Shown here one piece after another: positions 28,050 to 36,435 of a stretch of 64,000 bases of DNA (positions are counted from its first letter, which is position 1; the number at the start of each line of letters is the position of its first letter). The stretch is from contig NZ_CCAT010000062.1 in NCBI RefSeq assembly GCF_000612845.1, positions 124,001 through 188,000 on the forward strand. The letters run 5' to 3'. The stretch is from Clostridium ihumii AP5 (GTDB lineage Bacteria; Bacillota; Clostridia; Clostridiales; Clostridiaceae). Under the pieces are notes generated by a model, which saw only the letters and a list, made by a program, of their open reading frames with translations, did no database searches and was not told where the DNA came from. The position numbers and the translations under genes are program-made.

Positions 28050-28586
28050 ATGTTAAAATTGATGGGAGAAAATATATATCTAGGAGCGCTTGAAAAAGAA
28101 GATTGTAGAAAATTATATGAGGATTTTGAATATGACTATGGAAATATGGTAGAGCCATTAAATATTGGAAAGTCAGTTTCTAATTCTGATTTATGGTTTG
28201 ATGAAATTCAAAAATGTCAAGGTAAGGAACATGTGAGAATTGGAGTTTTTCTTTTAGATGGAACGATTATAGGAGATATAGCTTTACAAGATATAGATTG
28301 GAGAAATAGAGTGTGCTCTATTGGGTTAGGATTCTCTAAACTAGAATATAGAGGGAAAGGATATGGTAGTGAAGCCATAAAACTTATTTTAAATTATGGA
28401 TTTAAGCATATTGGAATGGAAAGAGTAACTGCTGACACACTTGAACAAAATAAATCAGCTCAAAAATGTTTAGAAAAGAATGGATTTAAATTAGAGGGAA
28501 TAGAGAGAAAAGCTGTTTATTTCTTAGGAAAACGATGGGATAGATTAAATTATTCAATTTTAATTGAAGAATTTAATGAAAAATAA
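28050..28586 (+). CDS. GNAT-family N-acetyltransferase (RimJ/RimL-like)
   Basis: 178 residues. It shows the acetyl-CoA signature YRGKGYGSEAIKLILNYGFKHIGMERVTADTLEQNKSAQKCLEKNGFKLEGIERKAVYF, a textbook Acetyltransf_3 C-terminal half. A stop codon lies two codons upstream of the ATG at 28050, so the start cannot be earlier. No Shine-Dalgarno is near it; GGAGG sits 45 bases away behind a hairpin. A terminator follows the gene. Confidence 0.92.
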   Translation: MLKLMGENIYLGALEKEDCRKLYEDFEYDYGNMVEPLNIGKSVSNSDLWFDEIQKCQGKEHVRIGVFLLDGTIIGDIALQDIDWRNRVCSIGLGFSKLEYRGKGYGSEAIKLILNYGFKHIGMERVTADTLEQNKSAQKCLEKNGFKLEGIERKAVYFLGKRWDRLNYSILIEEFNEK

Positions 28587-28610
28587 AATTTAATAAAGTA
28601 GATATGTGAG

Positions 28611-28646
28611 CAAACTACACTAGTTTAAATGTAGTTTGTTTTTTTA
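28611..28646 (+). terminator. Intrinsic terminator
   Basis: CAAACTACA and TGTAGTTTG stem followed by seven T residues. Confidence 0.92.
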
Positions 28647-28918
28647 TATAAAAACTAAGAATATGAGTATTAAATGAAATATTTTCCAGGAAATAGAAAT
28701 AAAGAAATTATAAAAAACATTACAAAAGAATATTTAGTTGTATTTGTAAATAGAAGTTTTTAAAAGATTCGACATAATTAATATTTTAGAATGGGAAAAG
28801 CGTATATATGTTAACAAATACTTCATAAAGTTTAAATCATATTATATAAAGTTTGAAAATAATGAATACGATAATAAATTTACAATAAACAATAAATTTC
28901 AGAAGGAAGGTAAGTAAA
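28647..28918. other. Leader region of the second chemoreceptor gene
   Basis: About 270 bp without a convincing gene. A 29-codon frame (28674-28763, MKYFPGNRNKEIIKNITKEY and onward) has no ribosome binding site and may be a decayed fragment. The SigD-like promoter lies at its downstream end. Confidence 0.45.
28847..28874 (+). promoter_or_regulatory. SigD (sigma-28)-like promoter
   Basis: TAAA (28847-28850) and TACGATAA (28867-28874), separated by 16 bases, resemble the flagellar/chemotaxis consensus TAAA-N15-GCCGATAT. It sits 45 bases upstream of a chemoreceptor start, the expected regulon. Confidence 0.55.
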
Positions 28919-30976
28919 GTGAAAGTTAAATTTTTAAAAAAACCTTTAAAAAATCCTTTAAAATCTACGATTCAAGGAAGAATTTCTTTTACAGTAGGTA
29001 TAATTCTTATATTTACTACAGCTATGCTTACTTTAGTATCTAGTAATTTAAGTGAAAAAGCTATAGAAAAATCAACTATAGACAACTTTATTTCTAATGC
29101 TAAGGGAACATCGGAAAGTATTCAAGGAATAATAGAAAAAGAACAAAATGGGCTGTTGATATATCAAAATGATGATGATATAGATACATTATTGAAAATG
29201 TCAGCAGAAGGTAAAAATAATACATCTGAGTTTAAAACTTTACAACAAAAAATAACTACAAAGATGGAAGAATACAATTCAAAAAAAGAAAAAGTTCAAA
29301 GGACTCATATTATAGACATAAATGGAAACATAATAGCTAGTTCGTCTCCAGATTCTATAGGAACATCGTTTTCAGATAGAGCATACTTTAAAAGAACTAA
29401 AGAAACTAAGGCTCCATCAATTATAGATACTACTAAATCAAAAGTAACAGGAAATTTAGTAACAGGAGCAACATTACCTCTTTTTGAAAAAGGTACAGAT
29501 AAAGTTATTGGTATTACTACTATTTCTATAGAAGTAGAGGATTTTGGAAATAGTATAAATCAATTTGAACAAGAAAATTTTTATAATTATATATTAGATA
29601 CTAATGGAAATGTAGTTTATCACCATAATAAAGAATTAGTATCAGAACCATATGGAGTTGCAGAATTAGATACTATAGTACAAAATCCAGAAGTAGATAA
29701 TGGTATTATTGAGTATACATATGAAGGTTCTAAACTTATGGCTGCATATTCTAAAGTTAATGGATTAAACTGGGTTGTTTTTTCAGGTGGCAAAACTAGT
29801 GATATAATGGCACCAGTTAAATCAATAAATGTTAAAATACTTTCAATGTCAGCATTATTTGTACTATTAGGACTTATTATAATTGTTATTTTAAGTAAAG
29901 TAATAGCTAAACCAATAAAGGAAATTACAGCCATTGTAGATAAAGTTGCAAATGGAGATTTAAGTTCAAAATCTGAAAATACAAAATCAAATGATGAAAT
30001 TGGACAATTATCTATAAATGTAAATAAAATGATTGATAACTTGGGAGGGCTTATAGGAAATGTTTTAGAGGCTGTTAATAAAATAGATCAATCATCAAGC
30101 AATTTAAGTGCTGTTACAGAAGAAGTTGCCGCATCAAATTTAGAAATTAAAAATTCTATGCAAGAGATATCAGAGGGAACAATATCACAAGCAGAAGATG
30201 TTAATGATACTAATGAAAAAACAAAAGAACTTGGAGAAAGAATAGAAGTTTTAAGTTTGAAAAATAACAATATGGAACAAAGTAGTGGAAATATAATTTG
30301 TGCTATAAAAGATAGTAATGAAAAAGTTACATTCTTAAAAGAATCAGGAATACAATCTGTTAAGAGCTTTACAGCAGTTCAAGAAACAGTAGAAAAACTT
30401 ATAGACGAGATGAAAAATATTTCATCTATGGTTTTATCTATAAATGGAATATCAGAACAAACTAATTTATTAGCATTAAATGCATCAATTGAAGCTGCAA
30501 GAGCAGGTGAAGCAGGTAAAGGATTTGCTGTAGTTGCAGATGAAATAAGAAGTCTTTCAGAACAAACAGGTGAAGCAACTAAAGATATTCAAAATATAAT
30601 AAATGGAATAGATGCAATAGTAGATAAAACTAAGATTTCTATAGATGAATCCTATGAAGTTAATAATAAACAATCATCAGCATTTGATGAAATGGAAGAA
30701 TCTATTAGTAAAATGAGTGAAGTTTTAGAATCAATGATAGTAATAACAAAAGAAATAAATTCTGAAATTTATACTATAGGAAATAATAAAGAAGAAGTTA
30801 GCAATTCTATAGAAAAGGTATCTTTAGTGTCACAACAAGTTGCTACATTATCAGAAGAAGTTACATCATCAGCTGAAGAACAATTACAAGCTTTTGAAGT
30901 AGTTACATCTAATGCAGAAGAATTAATTGTACTTTCTGAAGCATTAAAAGAAGCATTAAAAGCTTTTAAAATGTAA
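28919..30976 (+). CDS. Methyl-accepting chemotaxis protein (dCACHE type)
   Basis: 685 residues. It has a basic N-terminus, membrane segment near 25-45, dCACHE-like sensor ([21 protein letters not shown] is a typical CACHE strand-loop; second half [20 protein letters not shown]), second membrane segment near 300-325, HAMP, and a signalling hairpin with [43 protein letters not shown] start after AGAAGGAAGGTAAGTAAA. Paralogous in layout to the receptor at 7928 but not closely similar in the sensor region. Transcribed alone, probably by SigD. Confidence 0.95.
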   Translation: MKVKFLKKPLKNPLKSTIQGRISFTVGIILIFTTAMLTLVSSNLSEKAIEKSTIDNFISNAKGTSESIQGIIEKEQNGLLIYQNDDDIDTLLKMSAEGKNNTSEFKTLQQKITTKMEEYNSKKEKVQRTHIIDINGNIIASSSPDSIGTSFSDRAYFKRTKETKAPSIIDTTKSKVTGNLVTGATLPLFEKGTDKVIGITTISIEVEDFGNSINQFEQENFYNYILDTNGNVVYHHNKELVSEPYGVAELDTIVQNPEVDNGIIEYTYEGSKLMAAYSKVNGLNWVVFSGGKTSDIMAPVKSINVKILSMSALFVLLGLIIIVILSKVIAKPIKEITAIVDKVANGDLSSKSENTKSNDEIGQLSINVNKMIDNLGGLIGNVLEAVNKIDQSSSNLSAVTEEVAASNLEIKNSMQEISEGTISQAEDVNDTNEKTKELGERIEVLSLKNNNMEQSSGNIICAIKDSNEKVTFLKESGIQSVKSFTAVQETVEKLIDEMKNISSMVLSINGISEQTNLLALNASIEAARAGEAGKGFAVVADEIRSLSEQTGEATKDIQNIINGIDAIVDKTKISIDESYEVNNKQSSAFDEMEESISKMSEVLESMIVITKEINSEIYTIGNNKEEVSNSIEKVSLVSQQVATLSEEVTSSAEEQLQAFEVVTSNAEELIVLSEALKEALKAFKM

Positions 30977-30990
30977 AAACATTAGAAAAT

Positions 30991-31025
30991 AAACCAATAA
31001 TAAATTTTTATTATTGGTTTATTTT
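30991..31025. terminator. Bidirectional intrinsic terminator
   Basis: AAACCAATAATAAA with its complement, two-base loop, T-rich on both strands; serves the chemoreceptor gene and the convergent DUF1294 gene. Confidence 0.85.
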
Positions 31026-31031
31026 AAAAAA

Positions 31032-31298
31032 TTAATTTGAAATAAAAACAAAAAGTAATATTAAATGAATTATTAATATTAATGGAACACCAATATAAAA
31101 TTTAGGATGTTTTGTTTTATGTCTAAATAAATACATACTCAAAAGCATACCAATACATCCACCTAGTAAAGCAAAAGTTATAAGGGAAGATTCACGTACT
31201 CTCCATTTTTTATTAATAGCTTTTCTTTTATCTATTAACATAATAAAAAAAGAAATAATATTGATAAAAAGAATATATAACATAAGGTATTTAATCAT
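31032..31298 (-). CDS. DUF1294 membrane protein
   Basis: 88 residues, typical DUF1294 size. Three membrane stretches flank the signature DKRKAINKKWRVRESSLITFALLGGCIGMLLSMYLFRHKTKHPKF, with the conserved R-x-RV-E and H-KT-H-KF residues. The function is unknown. Start after AAAGGAGTAACTTT on the minus strand. Monocistronic and convergent with the chemoreceptor gene. Confidence 0.92.
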   Translation of the reverse strand: MIKYLMLYILFINIISFFIMLIDKRKAINKKWRVRESSLITFALLGGCIGMLLSMYLFRHKTKHPKFYIGVPLILIIHLILLFVFISN

Positions 31299-31872
31299 AA
31301 AGTTACTCCTTTATATAATGTATTGAAATATATATAATTATATCAAATAAAAGTAAAAAGTTTATAACATTAACTAAAATTCTCAAGTGGGTCTAAGTAT
31401 TTAAATGAAGTATTACAACTTAAATTTTAAGATTATAAGGTTTCAACCTAATATTTTAGTTTTATATATTGATTAATTCATAATTTTAATATGTAATTTG
31501 AAGCAGTATTTTAATTAATAATATAAAATTAGAAGTAAATCTTAAAATTGTAGATCCAATTAATTTAAAACTATGGTTAGTAAGAATAATTTTTAATTGT
31601 AAATTAATTCTAAATATTATACTGATCATAAACTATAGTTTTGTAATTAATATTTGATAAAAGGATTATTTTGAAATTGAAAACCTATATATAGAAAATT
31701 AAAAAGATTTGAATAATGTTAAAAAATGTTGAAATTTGTTGAAAAAAATAGAAATATTAAATATAATATTAATAGATAAAATATAAAGCATTATGTAGTA
31801 ATAAAAACTGTATAGTTTAAAAACTGTAAATTTAGTATAATATTAATAATAAGTTGAAGGGATAGATATATT
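31299..31872. other. Intergenic region with degenerate repeat DNA
   Basis: 574 bp without a supported gene. The segment 31627-31694 (CATAAACTATAG onward to GAAAACCTATATATAG) aligns with the right-hand end of the element at 44733-45081, so this looks like a decayed MITE-like copy. The promoter of the response-regulator gene lies near the right edge (TAGTATAATATT close to 31835). Confidence 0.55.
31627..31694 (+). repeat. Degenerate MITE-like right end
   Basis: Matches the last 68 bases of the element at 44733-45081 (AAACTATA, ATTTGATAAA, TTATTTTGAA, GAAACC, TATA in order). The corresponding left end is not recognisable. Confidence 0.5.
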
Positions 31873-32748
31873 ATGAAAGATATTAAAATATTAATCGTTG
31901 ATGATTCACCTTTTCAAATTGCTTTATTAAGCGATACGCTAGTAGAAAATGGTTTTAATGTAGTTGGAGATGCACAATCTTTAAAAGAGGTTATTGAAAA
32001 AACTAATGAATTAAAACCAGATTTAGTGACTATGGATATGACACTTCCTGGAACAGATGGATTTGAATGTACTAAAGCAATACATGATATTGATAGTAAT
32101 ATTAAGGTTATAATTGTTAGTTCAATGATGGATGATGAACTTATAAAAAAAGCTAAGAATAATAATATATCTGGTTATATTCAAAAACCTGTGGATTCAG
32201 AAGAATTATCATTACTTATAAATAGGGTGGTAGCAGATGAAGACTTATATTTAGAACTAGATAAAATATATGTTGAAGTTTTTAAAGAAGCTATGCTTAA
32301 TATATTTAATAGATTAACTAAAACAATTCCTGAATTTAAAAATGAATGTAATATTGATAAAGGTAGAGAAATTGAAGGTATTTCAATAATTATGGGTATT
32401 ATAGGAAAGTACTCAGGAAGAGTAATTTTCGATATGTCATTTAAAACGGCAGAAAATTTTGTGAAAGAACTTTTGAGAAGAGATCCAAAGGATGAAGAAG
32501 AAATACTTAATGTTATATCAGAAGTAGTAAATATGTTTGCAGGAAATGCATGTTCTATTATAAATAAAAGAAATAAAATATTTGGGTTAAGAGTTGCTCC
32601 ACCAACAACACTTCATGGAGAATCAATTAATATATCAAAAGCAAAATTAGAAAGTAATTATTCAGCAGATATAGAAACTAAATTTGGGGAGTTTTCTATA
32701 AATATAGGCTTTAAGAGAGGTGAAAGTACGTGGATGTCAAATATATAA
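31873..32748 (+). CDS. Response regulator with C-terminal CheX-like domain
   Basis: 291 residues. Residues 1-122 form a CheY-like receiver: DD pair in IVDDSPFQ, phospho-acceptor Asp in VTMDMTLPGTDG, Thr/Ser in IIVSSMMDD and Lys in YIQKPVD. Residues 135-285 form a CheX/CheC-type phosphatase domain (MGIIGKYSGRVIFDMSFKTAENFVKELL, EVVNMFAGNACSIINK with the E-x2-N catalytic pair). This is a self-contained receiver plus phosphatase, presumably acting in chemotaxis adaptation. The next CheX gene overlaps its last 19 bases, so the two are coupled. Confidence 0.92.
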   Translation: MKDIKILIVDDSPFQIALLSDTLVENGFNVVGDAQSLKEVIEKTNELKPDLVTMDMTLPGTDGFECTKAIHDIDSNIKVIIVSSMMDDELIKKAKNNNISGYIQKPVDSEELSLLINRVVADEDLYLELDKIYVEVFKEAMLNIFNRLTKTIPEFKNECNIDKGREIEGISIIMGIIGKYSGRVIFDMSFKTAENFVKELLRRDPKDEEEILNVISEVVNMFAGNACSIINKRNKIFGLRVAPPTTLHGESINISKAKLESNYSADIETKFGEFSINIGFKRGESTWMSNI

Positions 32749-33197
32749 ATCAATTTTTACAAGCATTTGCCAATATTATTCCACAGTTAGGTTTAGGCGA
32801 TGTTAATAAAAAAGGAATCAGTTTAAAGGGTAGATTTATAGAAAGTCCTGGAGTAGTAGTAATAATTGGACTTATTGGAGATATTAAAGGAAATGTTATA
32901 TATGGAATGAGCATAGATGATGCTAAGAAAATTGCTTCTAGAATGATGATGGGTATGGAAGTTACTGACTTTGATGAGTTAGCTCAAAGTGCAATTTCAG
33001 AACTTATTAATATGTTAACTGCAAATGTGGCAACAAATTTTGCAAATGAAAATATAAACATAGATATATCTACTCCAACATTAATACAAGGAAGCTTTAC
33101 ATCAAATGCTAGTTCAGACAAAGTTATTTGTGTTGAAATGGGTGTAAGTGATGCTACAATAGAAGTTAATATTTCTTTAGAAAATGAAAAAAAATAG
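32730..33197 (+). CDS. CheX-family CheY-P phosphatase
   Basis: 155 residues, full-length CheX. It shows GLIGDIKGNVIYGMSIDDAKKIASRMMMGM and the catalytic pair in AISELINMLTANVATNF (E and N spaced by two). CheX dimers dephosphorylate CheY-P. GTG start at 32730, inside the end of the preceding REC-CheX gene, with GAGAGGTGAAAGTAC upstream. It and its partner lie away from any main chemotaxis operon visible here. Confidence 0.92.
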   Translation: MDVKYINQFLQAFANIIPQLGLGDVNKKGISLKGRFIESPGVVVIIGLIGDIKGNVIYGMSIDDAKKIASRMMMGMEVTDFDELAQSAISELINMLTANVATNFANENINIDISTPTLIQGSFTSNASSDKVICVEMGVSDATIEVNISLENEKK

Positions 33198-33205
33198 TAT
33201 GAAAA

Positions 33206-33241
33206 TAGATAGCTAATAAGGTTGGCTATCTATTTTTTATT
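33206..33241 (+). terminator. Intrinsic terminator
   Basis: GATAGC and GCTATC (extended by flanking pairs) with ATTTTTTAT after the CheX gene. Confidence 0.75.
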
Positions 33242-33901
33242 AAATAGAAGAAAAAGTCTATTAAACTGATTAAATTCATGAAAATAAATTTCTTTAAAAT
33301 TTATAATGGAAAAATATTTTTCTATTAGACTTTTCCATTTTGATGTGTCTAAATTTCTTAAATAAATACCTTCTTTTTCAATGTATAAATTGTCATTTAA
33401 TAATGTTAATCCATATTCATTTAACTTTTTATCATTTAAGTATGGATTAAGTTTTATTAAAATTTTACCATTAGGCTTTGTTATTTTATTAATATAGCTC
33501 ATAATTTTATCACAATCATTGATAGTTACATTGTCTAAAATATTAGATAATATACAACCATCAATAGAGTTTTCATTTAAAGTGCTTAAATAACTTAAAT
33601 CATCACATTTAAGACTAAATTTGTGTTCTAAATGATTATATTTAGCTGCTTTGCTTGCTAATAGTATTGCTTCATTGGATATATCGATACCAATACATTT
33701 TTCTATATTACTATGTATAGCACATCTTAAAAGCATAGTACCACTTCCACAACCATAATCTAAAATTACTTTTGAGTCAGTAGTTAAAAATTTAATAGCA
33801 GCTTCAATATCATTTTGCATAATAATATTTTCTATTTTTTGAGGAACTTTATTATGGAATATATTATTCCAAAATGAAATAGTAGGTGAGTATTTACACA
33901 T
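33230..33901 (-). CDS. Class I SAM-dependent methyltransferase
   Basis: 223 residues. Motif I is VILDYGCGSGTMLL, followed by CIGIDISNEAILLASKAA, SIDGCILSNILDNV (motif IV region) and PNGKILIKLNPYL. The N-terminus CKYSPTISFWNNIFH and the C-terminal half determine the acceptor, which is unknown. Start after TATGGAGGTTATTT on the minus strand. Convergent with the CheX gene. Confidence 0.9.
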   Translation of the reverse strand: MCKYSPTISFWNNIFHNKVPQKIENIIMQNDIEAAIKFLTTDSKVILDYGCGSGTMLLRCAIHSNIEKCIGIDISNEAILLASKAAKYNHLEHKFSLKCDDLSYLSTLNENSIDGCILSNILDNVTINDCDKIMSYINKITKPNGKILIKLNPYLNDKKLNEYGLTLLNDNLYIEKEGIYLRNLDTSKWKSLIEKYFSIINFKEIYFHEFNQFNRLFLLFNKK

Positions 33902-34021
33902 AAATAACCTCCATAAAACTTAATAAATACATTCTAATTAGGACTTGTTTTCTTATAGAATAAATTACTTATATTAAGAAAGCAATATTAAAAACATTTT
34001 ATTAACAAAACATTATAAATA

Positions 34022-34049
34022 TTGAAAAAATATAATCGTGTGGTAATAT
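34022..34049 (+). promoter_or_regulatory. Probable promoter of the rsgA leader
   Basis: TTGAAA (34022-34027), 16-bp spacer and an extended -10 TGGTAATAT. It sits about 25 bases before the leader-peptide ribosome binding site. Confidence 0.55.
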
Positions 34050-34086
34050 TAATAATATGGAAAGTTTATGAAAGGAGTTGATTTAT

Positions 34087-34119
34087 ATGATGATGAATAA
34101 AAAGGTGATTTTAGTTTAA
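34087..34119 (+). CDS. Putative leader peptide upstream of rsgA
   Basis: Ten codons, MMMNKKVILV, with a strong ribosome binding site (GAAAGGAGTTGATTTAT). The site lies within a potential stem with 34189-34199. Followed by alternative hairpins and a terminator before rsgA. It probably acts as a ribosome-stalling or translation sensor, by analogy with leaders of inducible ribosome-protection genes. The peptide itself matches nothing I know. Confidence 0.55.
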   Translation: MMMNKKVILV

Positions 34120-34249
34120 AATTTAATATGGGCGTAAATATAACTTGTAGATATATTTTGATTTAAGTTATATTTCGTGATGATATAACCTTTCATAAAA
34201 TTTTTATATCTATGTAATAAGAATATAATAAGCACATACTTATTTTGTT

Positions 34250-34309
34250 CCGTAGGTAATAACCAAATTTTATAGGTTGTTATGCTACGGTATTTTTACG
34301 CCTTTTTTT
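34250..34309 (+). terminator. Strong intrinsic terminator inside the rsgA leader
   Basis: CCGTAGGTAATAACC pairs with GGTTGTTATGCTACGG around a ten-base loop, followed by TATTTTT and a second run of seven T. No complete gene precedes it other than the ten-codon frame, so it acts as an attenuator for rsgA. Confidence 0.88.
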
Positions 34310-34336
34310 AGAAAAAAGAAAGGAAGTGATGTTTTT

Positions 34337-34399
34337 ATGAAAAATTTAATTTTTATTTTAAAAAATTTTTATAGAAATTTGGAGGAATTAAATGAATAA
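34337..34399 (+). CDS. Short frame overlapping the rsgA start
   Basis: Twenty codons, MKNLIFILKNFYRNLEELNE, begun after GAAAGGAAGTGATGTTTTT. Its stop lies just past the rsgA ATG in another frame, and rsgA has its own GGAGGAATTAA within it. Translational coupling or a second leader peptide is likely; whether the peptide itself has a role is unknown. Confidence 0.45.
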   Translation: MKNLIFILKNFYRNLEELNE

Positions 34400-35453
34400 T
34401 AAAAGCATTGAAGATTATGGATATACAGAGTTTTTTAAGAATCAAACTAAATTATATAATATGAAAGAAAAGGACTTAATAGTTGGAAGAGTAATAGAAG
34501 TTCAAAGAAGTCAATATAAAATTATATCAGAATATGGTGAAGAAAATGCAATTTTAAAAGGATCTGTATTTTTTTATGAAGATGAAGATAAAATATATCC
34601 ATCAGTAGGAGATTTTGTATTAGTTAAAAGAAATTTATATGGTGAAGATGTAATTTATAAAGTATTAGAAAGAAAAACTAAATTTTCTAGAATAGATCCT
34701 GATAGTGAAACTGAGCAAGTTGTGGCTACAAATTTTGATTATGTTTTTATCATGACTTCTCTTAATCATGATTTTAATATAAAAAGGATAGAAAGATATT
34801 TAACTATAGCTTATGAAAGTGGAGCTACACCAGTAATTGTTTTAACAAAATTAGATTTATGTAATGATTATGAAACTTATATTGAAAGAATTAGAGATGT
34901 ATGTATAGGTGTGCCAATTATTCCTATAAGTTCAGTTACAAAAGAAGGTATAGAAAATTTAAGTGAATATATTAAACCTATGAAAACAATAGTATTTCTA
35001 GGATCATCTGGTGTTGGAAAGTCATCTCTCGTAAATTTAATGGCTAGTGAAAGTATTATGAAAGTAAGTGGTATTAGAGAATGTGATAGTAGAGGAAGAC
35101 ATACAACAACTCATAGAGAACTTATTATTCTTAAAAATGGTGGTATGATAATAGATACTCCGGGAATGAGAGTATTAGGAATGTGGAATGCACAGGATGG
35201 AATTAATGAAAATTTTACTGACATTGAAGAAGTTATATCTAAATGTAAGTTTAGTAATTGTCATCATGATAGCGAACCAGGGTGTAAGGTAAAGGAAGCC
35301 TTAGAAAATGGAAATCTTTCTATTGAAAGATGGAATAATTATTTAAAACTTCAAAGGGAAATTGAATTTGCTAAACGTAAAGAGAATATTAGAAATAATA
35401 AAAGTAGCAAAAATAAGTATAATAAAAATGAATTAGATTTAGTTAAAAAATGA
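34392..35453 (+). CDS. rsgA: RsgA-family ribosome small-subunit GTPase
   Basis: 353 residues. An N-terminal OB fold (VGRVIEVQRSQYKIISEYGEENAILKG, PSVGDFVLVKR) is followed by a circularly permuted GTPase: G4 VLTKLDL comes before G1 FLGSSGVGKSSLVN and G3 DTPGMR. The C-terminal zinc finger is CKFSNCHHDSEPGC. RsgA matures and checks the 30S subunit. At about 350 residues it is longer than the common housekeeping form (near 290-300), and it does not lie in the usual rpe/thiN/prkC setting. Together with the attenuator this suggests a regulated paralogue. Confidence 0.9.
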   Translation: MNNKSIEDYGYTEFFKNQTKLYNMKEKDLIVGRVIEVQRSQYKIISEYGEENAILKGSVFFYEDEDKIYPSVGDFVLVKRNLYGEDVIYKVLERKTKFSRIDPDSETEQVVATNFDYVFIMTSLNHDFNIKRIERYLTIAYESGATPVIVLTKLDLCNDYETYIERIRDVCIGVPIIPISSVTKEGIENLSEYIKPMKTIVFLGSSGVGKSSLVNLMASESIMKVSGIRECDSRGRHTTTHRELIILKNGGMIIDTPGMRVLGMWNAQDGINENFTDIEEVISKCKFSNCHHDSEPGCKVKEALENGNLSIERWNNYLKLQREIEFAKRKENIRNNKSSKNKYNKNELDLVKK

Positions 35454-35497
35454 AATTATTCAAATATCAAATGATAATAATGTTAGTAAAGGAACAG
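35446..35497 (+). repeat. Short dispersed repeat, copy 2
   Basis: Starts in the last codons of rsgA and matches 12136-12189 with about five differences. The tail of the repeat leads into the rsgA terminator stem here but not in copy 1. Confidence 0.65.
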
Positions 35498-35523
35498 GAA
35501 TTATTAAATAATTCCTGTTTTTG
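35494..35523 (+). terminator. Intrinsic terminator of rsgA
   Basis: ACAGGAATTA and TAATTCCTGT stem followed by TTTTTG. Confidence 0.85.
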
Positions 35524-35620
35524 TATGAAAATATTTAAATTTTATTGTAACCTGGGTTACTTATATATATTAGAAATAGTGTAATAATATATATAAGTAA
35601 AAGCTATGGAGGAATTAAAA

Positions 35621-36346
35621 ATGAAATTTTATGATGAAATCTCAAATTACTATAAATACATATTCCCTATGTCAGGTGTTACATTAGACTTTTTAAAAGA
35701 AAGCTTTCAAAATGGCAATACAATATTAGATGTTGCTTGTGGAAGTGGAGAATATACAATAGGTTTAAGTAAAGAAGGATATAAGGTTAATGGAATAGAC
35801 TTAGATGAGAAGATGATAGAAAAAGCAAAAGAAAAATCTAGAACTGAAAATGAGTTAGTAGAGTTTAAAGTGGGTAATATATTAAATCTTAGTAAGAGCT
35901 ACAATAATAAATTTAATGGAATATTTTGTATAGGAAATTCTTTAGTTCATTTGGATAACAAAGATGAAATAGAAGTCTCATTAAATGAAATGAAAAATTT
36001 ACTTGAAAGTAATGGTGTTTTAGTAATTCAAATTATCAATTATTATAAGGTATTGAATTTGAACTTAGATGGGTTACCAACAATAAAAAATGAAGAAAAA
36101 GGATTAGAATTTATTCGTAAATATGTTAGAAAAGATGATAAAATATTGTTCAATACTATACTTAAAATTGAAAATAACAATGAACTTTCTAATAGTGTGG
36201 AACTTTTTCCTATAACTTATGATGATCTTATTGTTAGTTTAGAAAGAATAGGATTTAAAGATATTGAGTTATTTGGAGGGTTTAATAAAAATGAATTTGA
36301 TAAAGATAAATCAATGCCTTTAGTAATAAGATGTAAAAAAGCTTAA
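35621..36346 (+). CDS. Class I SAM-dependent methyltransferase
   Basis: About 241 residues. It begins MKFYDEISNYYKYIFP, a layout common in small-molecule methyltransferases. Motif I is ILDVACGSGEYTIGL, with GIDLDEKMIEKAKEK, FNGIFCIGNSLVHLDN and SNGVLVIQIINYYKV. The C-terminal half is beta-rich. I chose the ATG at 35621 because TGGAGGAATTAAAA precedes it; another ATG lies five codons upstream within that site. Acceptor unknown. Not related to the methyltransferase at 33230 beyond the fold. Confidence 0.9.
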   Translation: MKFYDEISNYYKYIFPMSGVTLDFLKESFQNGNTILDVACGSGEYTIGLSKEGYKVNGIDLDEKMIEKAKEKSRTENELVEFKVGNILNLSKSYNNKFNGIFCIGNSLVHLDNKDEIEVSLNEMKNLLESNGVLVIQIINYYKVLNLNLDGLPTIKNEEKGLEFIRKYVRKDDKILFNTILKIENNNELSNSVELFPITYDDLIVSLERIGFKDIELFGGFNKNEFDKDKSMPLVIRCKKA

Positions 36347-36371
36347 AGACAATCTTTGCATTGTCTTTTTT
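36345..36371 (+). terminator. Intrinsic terminator
   Basis: AAAGACAAT and ATTGTCTTT stem running into T residues immediately at the methyltransferase stop. Confidence 0.88.
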
Positions 36372-36435
36372 AGTATATATTTAACCCAAAATCTTCATAA
36401 TACTATTACAAAGTATTATGAAGGGAGACTAAAAA

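Larger units (their letters stand above)
34065..34309 (+). promoter_or_regulatory. Transcription-attenuation leader of rsgA
   Basis: Ordered elements: TTTATGAAAGG (34065-34075, spanning the leader-peptide Shine-Dalgarno) is perfectly complementary to CCTTTCATAAA (34189-34199). A nested stem pairs AAATATAACTT (34136-34146) with AAGTTATATTT (34165-34175). GGCGTAAA (34131-34138) is complementary to TTTACGCC (34295-34302). A strong terminator hairpin (34250-34290) precedes rsgA. This set of competing stems around a translated short frame is the architecture of ribosome-mediated attenuation. Confidence 0.7.
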
